Below, one piece after another: positions 55,386-64,000 of a DNA stretch of 64,000 nucleotides. The notes under the pieces are model-generated. The model saw only the letters and a program-made list of their open reading frames with translations. It made no database searches and was not told where the DNA came from. This DNA comes from Oegoconia quadripuncta (lineage: Eukaryota > Arthropoda > Insecta > Lepidoptera > Autostichidae), in assembly GCA_949316235.1 (NCBI GenBank), contig OX438757.1, positions 15,625,505-15,689,504 on the forward strand. Reading direction: 5' to 3'. The position numbers were made by a program, and so were the translations under genes. Each line of letters begins with the position of its first letter. Within the stretch, counting starts at the first letter, position 1.

Positions 55386-55990
55386 TTATAAGAAATGCCG
55401 TGGTGGTTTTTTTACATTTAAATAAATAAATAAAAGGTTTTTTTTTTCATTTTGAATCAACATGGGCACCATGTTGTACCCGTGACATTATACCATTAAT
55501 ACCATTTATTTTCCACACACACATAAATATAAATATAAGCTGTATATAAGTGTAACAAGAAATTAAAGAAGGCTCGTACTAATAAAACTATCCCAAGACT
55601 GAGAAAAACTTATAGAATGATACTTGAAATTATTCTATTTATTCCGTCTAATCTGAATTTGAACGGTATCAAATATATTATTGAGAGTGAGACTCGATCT
55701 CAAATCTGAGACTGCCCCGTCAATACGGCCCTTAGTTTTCACAAAAAAGAAGCTATTTTACAAAAGATAATAATAATTAAAATAAGAAAGATATGCATGC
55801 ATGTGTGGTGGGAACAGATTCAGCGTACGTTGGGCGGCGCAGCCACATAGCAATGATTTTCAGCCTGACCCTGACTATAGTAACAACGGTCCTACCTTAG
55901 AAGCTTGATTTTTTTATAGCTTCGAGGAACCGTAGACCTAAGTATTTCATATTTTCAACTTGACATATCCACGCGTTCCTGCGAAAACAG
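55386..55990. other. No recognisable feature
   Basis: GAGACTCGATCTCAAATCTG at 55,688 loosely resembles the CTCAAG-rich interior of MITE J. Confidence 0.35.
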
Positions 55991-56310
55991 GTTTTTTTGC
56001 ACTTAATACTTGACCTCAATCACACCTGATGTTAAGTGAAGATGAGGTCGAAGGTGGAAGCGTACTAACCCGGAAACCCCAACACATTTGGGGGACTGGC
56101 TATCTAATCTCTGACAACCGGAACATAACAATGCTATTAACATTGCTGCTTAGCGGCAGATTTAGATAAGATGGTGGTAGCAAACCAGGCGGACATTTAA
56201 AATGCCCTACCACCAACCAAACCGAGTACTTAAACATGTACCCCGCTGGGGATCGAACCTGCGACCTCCGAATCGTAAACCCAATGTTGTTTACATTGAG
56301 CCACGGAGGG
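55991..56310 (-). mobile_element. SINE A, full-length
   Basis: Minus strand: CCTCCGTGGCTCAATGTAAA, GGTTCGATCCCCAGCGGGG, full body, and an end with the usual GTGCAT replaced by AAGTGCAAAAAAAC. Confidence 0.9.
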
Positions 56311-56467
56311 TCTTAGTATGTCAATGGTGATGTTATTATAGATCCCTCAGGTTACGAGTCCAACTCGCATATTAATCTTTTATTTTCAGGAAATACCGAT
56401 ATGGGAGACATTAATTGCAATATACACAATAACATAAGGCACACTGAAGTGACTGTCGATTATAAAA

Positions 56468-56715
56468 TATGTAGCCGTTGCCCGCGACTTCGTTTGCGTG
56501 GACCATTTCATCAAGATCGGTTTAGCAAAGAAATTGGCTAAATGTTAATCCAGGTCCTAATCTCTCTACGCACCAAATTTCATCCAAATCTGTCCAGTCG
56601 TTTAGACGTGAAGAGGTAACACACAAACATACATACACACCCAAAACCTTTCGCATTTATAATATTACTAGCTGTTGCCCGCAACTTCGTCCGCGTAGAA
56701 TTCGTTCTACTACCA
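56468..56715 (+). mobile_element. Dispersed repeat family K, one copy plus the start of a second
   Basis: GTAGCCGTTGCCCGCGACTT, AATGTTAATCCAGGTCCTAA, CACCAAATTTCATCCAAATC and CCTTTCGCATTTATAATATT; at 56,673 the 5' motif AGCTGTTGCCCGCAACTTCG restarts. A very common lepidopteran repeat without coding capacity. I do not assign it to a class. Confidence 0.6.
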
Positions 56716-56797
56716 AATGCGTCACTCTAGGGTCCGCATTAAAAACCATTCTCAAGATTGAGAACAGTCTTATGACCGGTCTCAAGTAAACGTGTTG

Positions 56798-57053
56798 GTT
56801 AATAAACCTAACTTGAGACTTGAAAAGCATGTGCATACTCAAGCAGTACTCACTTGAGAGGTGCGCGTATTAATAAACGAAACTCAAGACTATCATTCAT
56901 TCGCCGGTGAGGCGAATACTTGAGAAGAGATCTCAGCTGAGTAGACCTCAAGATTGGTTTATAAATTAGCACGGAGCTTGAGATAGCGTCAACTGCTTAA
57001 GACTCATCTCGGTTGATACAGCCTCAAAATTTGTATTGAGATTGATTTATTAA
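56798..57053. mobile_element. MITE family J, copy 2
   Basis: TTAATAAACCTAACTTGAGA to GATTGATTTATTAA, collinear with 52,191-52,436. Confidence 0.75.
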
Positions 57054-57154
57054 TTCGGGTCTATGACTCAAAAGCAATCCCACCAATTAACCTATCCTAC
57101 AGCAACCAAAACAACAACAACAAAGGAACAGGAAGGAAAAATATATATTAATCC

Positions 57155-57290
57155 AGGTACTACTACTACTTGGTCTACCAACCAAATTTCAACGAAATCG
57201 GTCCAGCTGTTTAGGCGTGAAGATCTAACAATATACATACACACATACACAAATTTTCGCATTTAATATTAGTGGGGATAATTATGCAAA
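57155..57290 (+). mobile_element. Family K 3' part
   Basis: AATCCAGGTACTACTACTAC, ACCAAATTTCAACGAAATCG, TCCAGCTGTTTAGGCGTGAA and ATTTTCGCATTTAATATTAG. Confidence 0.5.
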
Positions 57291-57302
57291 CATGACCAAA
57301 TC

Positions 57303-57480
57303 TGATCAATGTGACCAAATCAAATCAAAAATGCTTTATTTTGTAGGTACACAGTGTACACTTAAAATAGTCAGCTTTTACATTTTTAAAGCTACTGCTT
57401 GTTTAAAAGGCAATTTTCCCATGAGAAGAACAAGCAAGAAACTCGAGAGGTTGCTCTTTTTAAAAAGGTTTTTATATTAC
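57303..57480 (-). mobile_element. Non-LTR 3' end with CAAAT-type tail (family F-like)
   Basis: CCAAATCAAATCAAAAATGC then TTTATTTTGTAGGTACACAG, and AAGAACAAGCAAGAAACTCG then AGAGGTTGCTCTTTTTAAAA. The tail plus TTTATT arrangement is reversed relative to the plus strand. Confidence 0.55.
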
Positions 57481-58189
57481 AAAATTATTAATTATTATTT
57501 TATATTATAATATTTCATTATTAATTGTGAAATAGCCTGATTATGCGAACGGGCTGGTTATGTCCATGAATGTTTATCATCTAAATAATCTGATATTTTA
57601 TCATTTGCTTTTTTAATAAGTTTCGGTTTTATAGTGACCAGTGACCAAACTGACTGATCAAACGAATAACCCTTATAACTCATAAGTATATGTTATCCTC
57701 ATGTTATCTGTAACAATAAACACTCCGATACATTAAAAGGCAAAAGCTACCTTTGAAGTAAAAAACCGTATTTTAAATTACTGGAAAACATCATCCTTTT
57801 GAGTAGACCACCTCCATTGTAAGCGGTGGCTTTATCTACGCGTATTATGCCTCAATTTCCTTTTTTTCCGTTGGGATGGGCACGAACCCACTCGCGATAT
57901 CAATCTATGCCCATGTGGGGCCAAAGTTAATGACACATATTCGTTTTCAGAGACTCCTATTTGAAAAGGTACAAGACATAAAAAGTTATGATTGGGGCGA
58001 AATTGTTGTTACTTTTTATGGCTAAAGTAGGTTTGTAAGTTAAGTAGGTACTTTATTTTCAATTTGTAGAGATATGACTGAAGATTGATAATAATGACAT
58101 ACATGGCGTGTTTTTCTGAGTCGGATAAAGATAAAAGAAAGAATCTTGCCTTATCGTAAATCAACTGCAGAAATACATTTGCATTTTTA
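57481..58189. other. No recognisable feature
   Basis: AT-rich with short frames. Confidence 0.35.
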
Positions 58190-58191
58190 TC

Positions 58192-58213
58192 TGGGGGCAC
58201 GGCCGTGCCCCCA
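58192..58213. repeat. 22-bp perfect palindrome
   Basis: TGGGGGCACGG followed by its exact complement. The sequence just after it (CCACCAAGTCGAGCAAAAAA) is echoed at 58,699 (GCCAAATCGAGCAAAAAA), so it may mark the edge of a repeat. Confidence 0.85.
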
Positions 58214-58720
58214 CCAAGTCGAGCAAAAAAGCGTCACGGCCGTACCATCCTTTTCTCGAAGCAATTCAGACCATTTTCGACCCCCTGTAACTTCGTTGTG
58301 GATAAAAATAGAAGACTGAAATTTTCAGTAACTATGCAGGCATTGTAAAGACACGTATATTTAAAATTTCATTCAATTTGAACCAGTATTTTTAAGAATT
58401 ATAAGGGGTCAAATTTCTTAATTTTGTCAGTCACTGACTCACCGATCATCAAAATTCTAAGGCACTTCTAGCAGACCTAGAAGCTTCAAATTTGGAATAT
58501 AAGTAGTGTTTGGTGTATGAATCAAGGAAAAACTAAAAAATCTAGAAAAGACAGCAAAGAAAATTAAGCCCATACAGCCAAGTCTTCAGTTAATTAAATT
58601 TTTCAATATTTTATTTTACGGCAATTATTATTATTGCGTGCGAAGCCGCGGGTTTAAGCTAGTCCCATATAAATATAGGCGCATGGTAGTGCCCCTGCCA
58701 AATCGAGCAAAAAATGGGTA
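58214..58720. repeat. Unclassified repeat bounded by similar motifs
   Basis: GTGCCCCCACCAAGTCGAGC at 58,205 and GTGCCCCTGCCAAATCGAGC at 58,691 are direct repeats about 490 bp apart. The interior is AT-rich and includes a family K scrap at 58,635-58,660 (GTGCGAAGCCGCGGGTTTAA). Confidence 0.4.
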
Positions 58721-58819
58721 TTCCGGTGATGAAAACACGTGTATTAAATTATTTATTAATGCAAAAAACGTACCTACGTGCGTATTCGTACTTATTACGA
58801 GTGCGTAAGGTTGTATAAT

Positions 58820-58985
58820 TATATACCACGCGCTGCGATGCTAGCGAGTGAGCGCGGGCCGTTACTATGCGCTGCGCGGTGCTAGCGCGAGGGCGCGGGG
58901 CGGGGACAGTGGCGGGGCGCGCGGAAAGGTGAATGTCGCCGAGCGAGCAGCAGCCGCGCTCATACGCGCGAGCGACCCAATGCTG
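58820..58985. promoter_or_regulatory. CpG-rich island, function unknown
   Basis: The most GC- and CpG-rich stretch of the window. An imperfect repeat of about 40 bp (GCGCTGCGATGCTAGCGAGT... and GCGCTGCGCGGTGCTAGCGC...) is followed by GGGGCGGGGACAGTGGCGGG. A 65-codon frame starts at 58,933 (MSPSEQQPRSYARATQ) but runs out into AT-rich sequence. It could be a promoter or first exon, or a repeat. No TATA box or initiator that I would trust. Confidence 0.35.
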
Positions 58986-59195
58986 TTCGGATGTGCCCAG
59001 AATTCTTACCTATAAGTTTGCGATTTTCATTGATAATTTCGATTGCTATATTAGTTTGACGACTAAAGGCTACTCTCATTGGTTTACTGATATTATTTGC
59101 TTACAATTTGGACGTTGTTCGGATAAATAATTTAAATAAATTAAATATTGATACTTTAAGTACCTAAGTATCTACAAAATACAAAAAGAAATGAG

Positions 59196-59890
59196 ATCCC
59201 ATCAAAAACAATACTTGTCAAAAAAACCAAGTCTCGCAACTCAGTTGTTCTGCGGTAAAAAGTTGTGAGATCCATGTAATACCAAGTCGGTTGTTAATTT
59301 ATTCAGTCTCTACTTAAGCGACTTTCTGTCTTAATACGTCCAGTCTCTAAGACCACGATCGTGGTCCATAACAATTGAAAATCATTTGTGTCTGGAATCT
59401 CCGTACTCGAAGCATTAAGTTATTACGTAATAATTAACAGCATCTTATAGTGACGCAGATCAATATTAAAATTCTTTAATGTTTTATATAAATATATTGA
59501 GACTTGGCCATCGCCTGAAAAGACGTGTAAATTCAATCGCCTGAAAACACATGTAAATTCAATTATTTAGTGCGATGGCCAAGTCTCGATATATTTATAT
59601 AAAACATTAAAGAATTTTAATATTGATCTGCGTCACTATAAGATGCTGTTAATTATTACGTAATAACTTAATGCTTCGAGTACGGAGATTCCAGACACAA
59701 ATGATTTTCAATTGTTATGGACCACGATCGTGGTCTTAGAGACTGGACGTATTAAGACAGAAAGTCGCTTAAGTAGAGACTGAATAAATTAACAACCGAC
59801 TTGGTATTACATGGATCTCATAACTTTTTACCGCAGAACAACTGAGTTGCGAGACTTGGTTTTTTTGACAAGTATTGTTTTTGATGGGAT
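59196..59890. repeat. Long inverted repeat: 319-bp arms, 57-bp loop
   Basis: The left arm 59,196-59,514 (ATCCCATCAAAAACAATACT ... GACTTGGCCATCGC) is the reverse complement of 59,572-59,890. Comparing the arms I found two mismatches (GTTGTGAGA versus GTTATGAGA, and ATTGAGAC versus ATCGAGAC). The loop has a 26-bp unit twice (CGCCTGAAAAGACGTGTAAA at 59,512 and CGCCTGAAAACACATGTAAA at 59,538). No clear target-site duplication flanks it. Possible natures are a foldback MITE, a hairpin-RNA (endo-siRNA) locus, or an inverted-duplication artefact. Confidence 0.95.
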
Positions 59891-59949
59891 TCCTTTTAGA
59901 AAAACGTGAGGTGTTATGTCACATGAGTAAAGAAACGGAAAGTAATGAA

Positions 59950-60058
59950 ACGTTTCTTTACTCTTGTGGTTATATGTGCGTGATGGCGTTGTGTGCGTGT
60001 GTGTGTGTGTGTCCAGTCTTTGTCCCGGTGTATCTCAATAATATGTGGTCAGATTGAT
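59950..60058 (+). repeat. Family H fragment with (GT)n
   Basis: GTGCGTGATGGCGTTGTGTG, a (GT)n run, then CCAGTCTTTGTCCCGGTGTA. Confidence 0.5.
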
Positions 60059-60090
60059 TTAGTATCCAATTTATATTACAACTATGACTA

Positions 60091-60275
60091 GAATAGAACA
60101 GAACAGGACACGACAGGACACGACAGGACACGACAGGACACGACAGGACACGACAGGACACGACAGGATACGACAGGACATCACAGGACACGACAGGACA
60201 CGACAGGACATGACAGGGCAGGGCGGGGCGGGGCGGGGCAGGGCAGGACAGGACAGTACAGAATAGAATAGAATA
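60091..60275. repeat. Minisatellite/pentamer array
   Basis: About eleven copies of the 10-mer ACACGACAGG (60,105-60,216, with single-base variants) are followed by GGGCA/GGGCG pentamers (60,217-60,245), then GGACA, and finally AGAAT repeats (60,260-60,275). Frames are open on both strands only because the unit has no stop codon. The array joins directly to a LINE 3' end. Confidence 0.92.
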
Positions 60276-60310
60276 TCTTTATTTGCTTTAAATTGCATTG
60301 GTGCTAATGT
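60266..60310 (-). mobile_element. Family F LINE 3' end with AGAAT tail
   Basis: AGAATAGAATAGAATATCTT then TATTTGCTTTAAATTGC. In minus orientation: ...GCAAATAAAGATATTCT followed by ATTCT repeats. The minisatellite is an extension of this tail. Confidence 0.6.
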
Positions 60311-60876
60311 TGGTAATAGTAGGCTTCTCACACTTAGGCTTTTCAGGCATGCAAATATGTCGCTGAATATAATTCAACACAAGTTATAATACTTTTAGAT
60401 ATGATCAGGCTTGACTAATTTGTATACCAAACAATTATTCTCTGTACCGATTTCCAACAACAACATTTCCCAAAATAACCCTCTGTGTAGAATGTCTAAG
60501 GCCTATAACAACCTTAGTTCTGATTTAAATCACTTTTGTGGTTCTTTTGCCTTATGTAGGAATTAATTTGTCCTATATTAATATTAATATTCTTGTGATT
60601 TTAAATTCATCTTGTTGAATATTTAAGTTTATTTGCATATAGCCTGACTATTTCTATTAGGTATAAGATTTCCAATAAGTAAAAATGAAAAACAGTTAAA
60701 AAAAATGGATTCACTGATGAAAATCTAGCAAATATAAATTTTTTGACGTTTTTGACTTTTCGACTTTATCAGTGATACCTCTTCAAGTTTTGAATCTGTT
60801 ATAAATAAAATAAAAATTAATCATAAGTGGTTTCCAAGATGTTCAGGTTTCTTTATAATTACCTAATGATTAAGGA
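60311..60876. other. No recognisable feature
   Basis: AT-rich with short frames. Confidence 0.35.
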
Positions 60877-61212
60877 TTTTTTTTTTTATCCGCAACGGGT
60901 TAGCACTTGACCTCAATCACACCTGATGTTAAGTGAAGATGAGGCTGAAGGTGGTAGCGTACTGACCCGGATACCCCATCTTATTTGGGGGACTGGCTAT
61001 CTTATCTCTGACAACCGGAACACAGCTATGCTATTAACATTGCTGTTTGGCGGCAGATTTAGATAAGATTGTGGTAGCTAGCCAGGCGGACATTCACTAT
61101 GCCCTACCACCAACCAAACCGAGTACTAAATATGTACCCCGCTGGGGATCGAACCCGCGACCTCCGAAACGTAAACCCAATGTTGTTTACATTGAGCCAT
61201 GGAGGCGGTTAA
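60877..61212 (-). mobile_element. SINE A, full-length
   Basis: Minus strand: AACCGCCTCCATGGCTCAAT, GGGTTCGATCCCCAGCGGGG, complete body, and ...CCCGTTGCGGATAAAAAAAA. Confidence 0.92.
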
Positions 61213-61344
61213 GGCGGCATTTGGATTCTAAACGTTGAATGCTGTAGTTCTCATACTCTATATCATCAGATGACCAGGAAGCAGTAAGTGGATCTACGCA
61301 ATGGTAATAATAGAACACTCCAGTTTCGAGTCGACGAAACACTC

Positions 61345-61500
61345 ATGGCGAAGTCGCATTTGCTATTCGTTTTCGATTGTCTAGCGCGGTCAATTCTTGA
61401 ATGGGTGACCATAGTGGCATGTTAATACCAGTGTTTCTAATTCAGAGTGCATGTTAAATTGTAGGTCTCGGTTGTTTTGGTGGCCTACAGGCGAGGCTTA
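61345..61500 (+). mobile_element. SINE D, partial
   Basis: TCATGGCGAAGTCGCATTTG, CTATTCGTTTTCGATTGTCT, GCGCGGTCAATTCTTGAATG, GGTGACCATAGTGGCATGTT and GGTGGCCTACAGGCGAGGCT. The GTTAAGCAGTGT part of the 5S-like head is deleted. Confidence 0.55.
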
Positions 61501-61985
61501 AACCGGAGACAAAATTAAGATTTGAGATCACATCAGTTTATTGGCAGGATATTACCGCATTATGATAATATACTTTTAAATGAATTTGTGTTATACTATA
61601 TCACTTGATTGTTTGTTTGTTGTTTCAACCGTTTAAGTAGTTTAAAGAAGCACTATTGTTGCAGACTCATTCATATCTGTATTCGATAAGCGAAGTTAAG
61701 TTGTGTATGTCGTGATCAGTCATTGGAAGGGTGACCACTAGAGGCATTTTAATACGAGTGTTTCTGTGCTTCAGATGGCACGTTTAATAGTCGATCCCGG
61801 TTGTTTTTAATTGAAAATAGTCGTTAAGCTTATGTGGTGGCCTATAGAGGGGTGGTCTGTCTGACTGTCAGGTGGCCACCTAGTCTGACATATATCCACA
61901 AATCCGCACTGAGTCCGCGTGGTGGATTATGGCTCATACCCTCTCCCTGTGAGAGGAGGCTAGGCCCCAACAATGGTGATGAGAA
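61500..61985 (+). mobile_element. SINE D with upstream extension
   Basis: The 5S-like head begins near 61,650 (TTCGATAAGCGAAGTTAAGT, CGTGATCAGTCATTGGAAGG, GTGACCACTAGAGGC). The body (GATGGCACGTTTAATAGTCG) and tail (GTCCGCGTGGTGGATTATGG, CCCTGTGAGAGGAGGCTAGG) follow. The first ~150 bp match the region after the head of the copy at 19,170-19,650 in reverse. It is the best copy of the tail. Confidence 0.62.
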
Positions 61986-62186
61986 CATTGAGTTTATTAT
62001 TAATATTGCTGAATAAGCAGGTAGTTGAAACTACTCTTTGAAACCTTTCGTCTATATTCTTACTCAACTGTTTTTAACTACTTTCACTTCAAAATTCGAA
62101 GCTTAGTTCTAGAATGGTACGCAAATCGTCGTAGACACAGCTTGTTATACGGATGATGAACTAGGTATGTAACATAATAAGATACC

Positions 62187-62480
62187 TTTTTTTATGCACG
62201 ACGGATCGGTATTTGACCTCAATCACACCTGATGTTAAGTGAAGATGAGGTCGAAGGTGGAAGCGTACTGACCCGAAAACCTCAACGCATTTGGGGTAGT
62301 GGCTATCTTATCTCTGACAACCGGAACACAACAATGCTATTAACATTGCTGCTTGGCGGCAGATTTAGATAAGATGGTGGTAGCTAGCCAGGCGGACATT
62401 TAAAATGCCCTACCACCAACCCAACCGAGTACTTAAACATGTACCCAATGTTGTTTACATTGAGCCACGGAGGCGGTTAA
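62187..62480 (-). mobile_element. SINE A with box B deleted
   Basis: Complete body and 3' end. In the head, ACATGTACCC joins directly to AATGTTGTTTACATTGAGCC, so about 40 bp including the box B-like GGTTCGATCCCC is gone. The deletion lies between two CCC/CCCAA stretches. It would not be transcribed from its own promoter. Confidence 0.9.
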
Positions 62481-62514
62481 ACTAGATCTACTTATTACAT
62501 TATTATTTTTTATT

Positions 62515-62602
62515 TTTTATGGTTAACTGGATACGCATTTGACCACGCCACCAGTGATGATGTGGCCGAAGATGAAGCACGCGATCTCAGTAGACTCGGT
62601 AG
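62515..62602 (-). mobile_element. CR1/Jockey-like LINE 3' end, short
   Basis: ATGGTTAACTGGATACGCAT, GATGATGTGGCCGAAGATGA and AGCACGCGATCTCAGTAGA match 11,170-11,260. Confidence 0.7.
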
Positions 62603-63424
62603 ATATTACAATACATACCTATTACAAACTAGTACTTATTGGAAATACTATAGACATAATTTATGTATTTAAAAACCAAAAAATCCGACAGCATTTTGTG
62701 TTTGCAAACGCCATTATAGTTTTTCATAAAATGCATCTTATGACATTCCAGTCCAGGTATCAAGTCTAATCTAATGACACCATGTACTTCGGTATCGGTC
62801 AAGGCGTTTAGGCTATAGGATGCACCAAAAGAACGGAAATACATACATGCATACATACATTACCCTCCTTTCATGGGCAGTCAGGTAAAAACAAAATAGA
62901 ACAATATTGGAAACAAATTGGATTGGAAAAATACTATTTTATACATGAAGCTAAAAAAAGAGGTATTATGCCCGCTCTATTTCTTTTTTTGCTTCATGGT
63001 TTTATGTAGTAATAATTAGTGAGTAATTTACTTAGCCTTATTTAATCGTTCACTACTTATAGCTAAGCTACTAAGCTTTCTTTGTTAATGCCAGAAAGAG
63101 TGACATCAGTTATGTATGCCTTTTAATAAATAAAAAAAAAACTTAACTCCGAAAATAGAAATTTTACTTTCTACTGCACTTCTTTAGTTGGGCCACAATT
63201 TGCTACAACCCTTATTACATACACATCGCAGCCTATAAGGTTTGCATCGCTTTCCCATGGGAAGATTTGCATTAATTTCACATTGAGGCAAGCTGGCGAT
63301 CGCGGTTATATCTAGAAGCACCAGCAGCCGGACCACGTTTGCGTTCGAGAGCTCGATTTGGTACCACGAGTTCCTAGAACTTAATAATGGTAACTTGATA
63401 AACGTATATCCTTTATCACCTTAT
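62603..63424. other. LINE scrap at 62,825-62,890, otherwise featureless
   Basis: TACATGCATACATACATTAC then CCTCCTTTCATGGGCAGTCA is the reverse of the motif at 25,980-26,010. No gene seen. Confidence 0.4.
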
Positions 63425-63530
63425 CGTTTTTTCTAGGGCGATTACATGGAACCGAATTTAGCTATCGGCGCAAGCGAGCGCGCCAAATTATGAACGATCG
63501 AACGCAAACATTTTTACTTAGTATAACAGC
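63425..63530 (+). repeat. Dispersed repeat shared with 22,292-22,390
   Basis: TCTAGGGCGATTACATGGAA, CCGAATTTAGCTATCGGCGC and CGAACGCAAACATTTTTACT. Confidence 0.55.
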
Positions 63531-63664
63531 TATTGACGCTGCTGCTCATTACTTCGGGCTAGTGTAATCAGGAGTCTTTCTACAATAATAGGAGATGGGT
63601 GCCTGCTATTACGTTCATGCTTTACGCGAGAGAAAGAGACGTAAATCTGTAGTGAGACTGAGGC

Positions 63665-63840
63665 AAGCATTTTTGATAATGCGAAAAAATATTATTATAG
63701 TGCCAAATAGTGCTTTAAGGAAAAAAAAATGTGCTACTGTAGTTTAACAGTTATTCAATATTTAAACCGAGCATTCTGACGTCACGTCTTGCTGGAATCC
63801 TCATTCCTCATACGCAGAGATCACCTATAATTATAATTTT
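63665..63840 (+). repeat. Dispersed repeat shared with 23,865-24,030
   Basis: TAGTGCCAAATAGTGCTTTA, GTAGTTTAACAGTTATTCAA and CATACGCAGAGATCAC. No element boundary is visible and the window ends 160 bp later without further signal. Confidence 0.55.
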
Positions 63841-64000
63841 GATCCTATAAAACTGTATTTAATTAATACCACTGAAATATAGAAGTCTCATAAAGATTAC
63901 TTTAAAAACAACGAACTTATTTATACTACTTATGTCTAAATGATGAGATGCCCCACAGATAACTTTTGTCCGCGAGGATGGAATGTATGGCATAACTCAC

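Noticed and set aside
58933..59130. A 65-codon frame starting in the CpG island as a gene start
   Set aside because: Amino-acid character changes abruptly where the GC-rich patch ends, and there is no donor site or homology to support it.
60091..60275. CRISPR-like array
   Set aside because: Direct head-to-tail 10-mers without spacers; a minisatellite in a eukaryotic genome.
60071..60331. Cysteine/serine-rich repetitive protein frames on both strands
   Set aside because: They come from the 5/10-bp tandem array, which lacks stop codons in several frames.

Overview
This window is repeat-dominated intergenic (or deep intronic) DNA from an insect, most probably a moth or butterfly (Lepidoptera). 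It is AT-rich, every open frame is short, and I found no intact host protein gene, rRNA, functional tRNA or CRISPR array. What can be read is a dense layering of transposable-element remnants of types typical of lepidopteran genomes. The organism call rests on this repeat style and is inference. || Main repeat families (letters are mine). SINE A is a tRNA-headed element of about 320 bp with roughly 17 full or partial copies. SINE B is a second tRNA-headed family of about 230 bp. SINE C is a tRNA-like head joined to a tail resembling an RTE-type LINE 3' end. SINE D has a head that resembles 5S rRNA. Family I has a 3' end matching another RTE-like LINE. LINE remnants are 5'-truncated reverse-transcriptase C-termini, mostly on the minus strand: RTE-like at 20.97-21.37, 21.38-21.90, 40.76-41.0, 43.93-44.11 and 49.8-50.5 kb, and CR1/Jockey-like at 1.5, 11.2-11.7, 14.8, 25.3, 31.3, 40.5, 46.5 and 62.5 kb. 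Non-autonomous DNA transposons include mariner-like MITEs, a hAT-like MITE with a clear 8-bp target-site duplication, and several foldback elements. || Layout. 0-2 kb holds a mariner transposase scrap and a SINE D rearranged into an inverted repeat. 2-18 kb is sparse old repeats with long featureless stretches. 18-24.6 kb is a dense SINE/LINE cluster. 24,591-36,477 is a nearly perfect tandem duplication of a 5.94-kb block, joined at a 12-bp microhomology between two SINE tails. 36.5-47 kb is SINE B/SINE A territory with a nested MITE and a perfect 75-bp-arm hairpin. 47-49 kb is nearly empty. 49-57 kb carries the longest LINE frame (210 codons) plus MITEs. 58-60.3 kb holds a GC-rich patch, a 319-bp-arm inverted repeat with only two arm mismatches, and a minisatellite grown on a LINE tail. 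60.8-64 kb is again SINE-rich. || There is no gene network here. The interplay is between elements: SINEs sharing 3' ends with the LINEs that probably mobilised them, MITEs nested in SINEs, and inverted or tandem rearrangements built on repeat ends. The best candidates for something functional or undescribed are the two long hairpins (possible small-RNA precursors), the 5S-like SINE and the recent tandem duplication.
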